A stretch of DNA of 32,784 bases from Candidatus Gastranaerophilales bacterium (GTDB lineage Bacteria; Cyanobacteriota; Vampirovibrionia; Gastranaerophilales; Gastranaerophilaceae). The position numbers and the translations under genes were made by a program. Below are positions 32,400 through 32,784 of this stretch, one piece after another. The notes beneath the pieces are model-generated. The model was not told the origin of the DNA and ran no database searches. It saw only the letters and a program-made list of their open reading frames with translations. Position 1 is the stretch's first letter, and every line of letters starts with the position of its first letter. The stretch covers positions 1 through 32,784 of the forward strand of contig CALUSG010000046.1 of NCBI GenBank assembly GCA_944323365.1, given 5' to 3'.

Positions 32400-32784
32400 A
32401 TGACAACAAAATCAAGAAATAATATGAATTTTGAACGTTTAAAATATTACAGACACCTCGGGGGGGGGGCTCTTGAATGCCTTGTCAGCCGCCTATCTCG
32501 GACACCTAAACCTTTATGTTTTTCTCTTATGGTTACAAGTAAATGTAACTGTGATTGCGATTTCTGTTTTTGGAAATCTAAAAAAGGCACTGACGATATG
32601 CCGAAAGAGGAAATCATAAGATTATTAACAGAAGCCGGACAAATCGGGTATTTAGATAGTATTTTATGGGGCGGAGAACCTTTATTAAGACAAGATTTTG
32701 ACGAAATATGCAAAGCCTCTCACGATGCGGGGCTTTATACAAAAATTGCAACAAATGGGTGGTTTTTAGAAACTAATCCCGGGT
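32400..32784 (+). CDS. Radical SAM protein, N-terminal part (runs off the window edge)
   Basis: The first 128 residues of a radical SAM enzyme are visible; the gene continues beyond the window. The cluster motif CX3CX2C is Cys49, Cys53 and Cys56 in SKCNCDCDFCFWKS; Cys51 is an additional Cys between them. The SAM-binding GGEPLL is at 91-96. This resembles the AdoMet-dependent maturases and the pyrroloquinoline/heme D1/SPASM-type group, but without the C-terminal domain the subtype cannot be given. The ATG at 32400 has an AGGAGAG site. A run of ten G lies at codons 21-24 and gives Gly-Gly-Gly, so slippage would shift the frame before the active site. Confidence 0.87.
   Translation, partial: MTTKSRNNMNFERLKYYRHLGGGALECLVSRLSRTPKPLCFSLMVTSKCNCDCDFCFWKSKKGTDDMPKEEIIRLLTEAGQIGYLDSILWGGEPLLRQDFDEICKASHDAGLYTKIATNGWFLETNPG
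32460..32469 (+). repeat. Homopolymer G10 tract in the radical SAM gene
   Basis: Ten G in a row occur inside strongly AT-rich DNA. The tract encodes three GGG glycine codons plus the first base of Ala24. Such tracts are classic slippage sites, although sequencing or assembly error is also possible. Confidence 0.9.

Noticed and set aside
1-32784. CRISPR array, IS element or integrase
   Set aside because: No regularly spaced direct repeats, no transposase or recombinase, and no terminal inverted repeats with target duplications were found by eye.

Overview
The window is AT-rich, densely packed chromosomal DNA from a diderm, probably anaerobic bacterium. Envelope genes are typical of a cell with an outer membrane: an MCE/MlaD-type protein, two very large AsmA-like proteins, TonB/TolA-like proteins and Sec signal peptides. 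Redox genes are rich in iron-sulfur clusters and flavin. The 5'-nucleotidase-like protein begins with a short Asn/Tyr/Ser/Pro-Ser-Phe-Lys-Ala segment instead of a signal peptide, and a 378-residue membrane protein has no family I recognise. From memory, both features are common in gut Gastranaerophilales (Melainabacteria/Vampirovibrionia, the non-photosynthetic sister group of cyanobacteria). That is my best guess at the source, at moderate confidence; it is inference from protein style, not from a marker gene.

Layout. Positions 1-1,900 hold two regulator modules: a TetR regulator with an aldo/keto reductase, and a MarR regulator with a cupin. Each has a recognisable operator in its own promoter. 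Positions 1,928-3,320 hold the orphan membrane protein with a leader that can form alternative RNA folds. tRNA-Leu(CAG) follows, with a tiny membrane protein directly behind it. Positions 3,678-9,219 are a minus-strand series: metallophosphoesterase/5'-nucleotidase, a 4-TM holin-like protein, a small secreted protein, a SIMPL-domain protein, a Na+/H+ antiporter-like carrier and an MCE protein. Positions 9,407-12,618 are a two-gene surface-polysaccharide operon: a family 2 glycosyltransferase and a ferredoxin/FrhB/pyruvyl-transferase fusion. A divergent XRE regulator lies next to it.

Positions 13,165-18,064 run on the plus strand: AsmA-like protein, sugar O-acetyltransferase, iron-sulfur flavoprotein. 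Glutaredoxin and a WG-repeat protein lie opposite them, and a second AsmA-like gene follows at 19,305-22,091. Positions 22,168-27,269 hold a tightly coupled six-gene operon: a small anchor protein, a secreted glycine-zipper protein, a VWA-like protein, a polytopic membrane protein with a soluble N-terminal domain, and two TonB/TolA-like proteins, one carrying a zinc ribbon. A secreted VWA protein faces it tail to tail. This is the strongest candidate for an undescribed trans-envelope system. Positions 28,286-32,304 hold a second iron-sulfur flavoprotein, then two 2-hydroxyacyl-CoA-dehydratase-like Cys3 proteins with a PHP-domain phosphoesterase between them. A terminator follows, and the window ends inside a radical SAM gene that carries a run of ten G near its start.

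I see no rRNA, IS element, prophage or CRISPR array. No gene-free stretch exceeds 300 bases; the longest is about 256 bases at 3,065-3,320.
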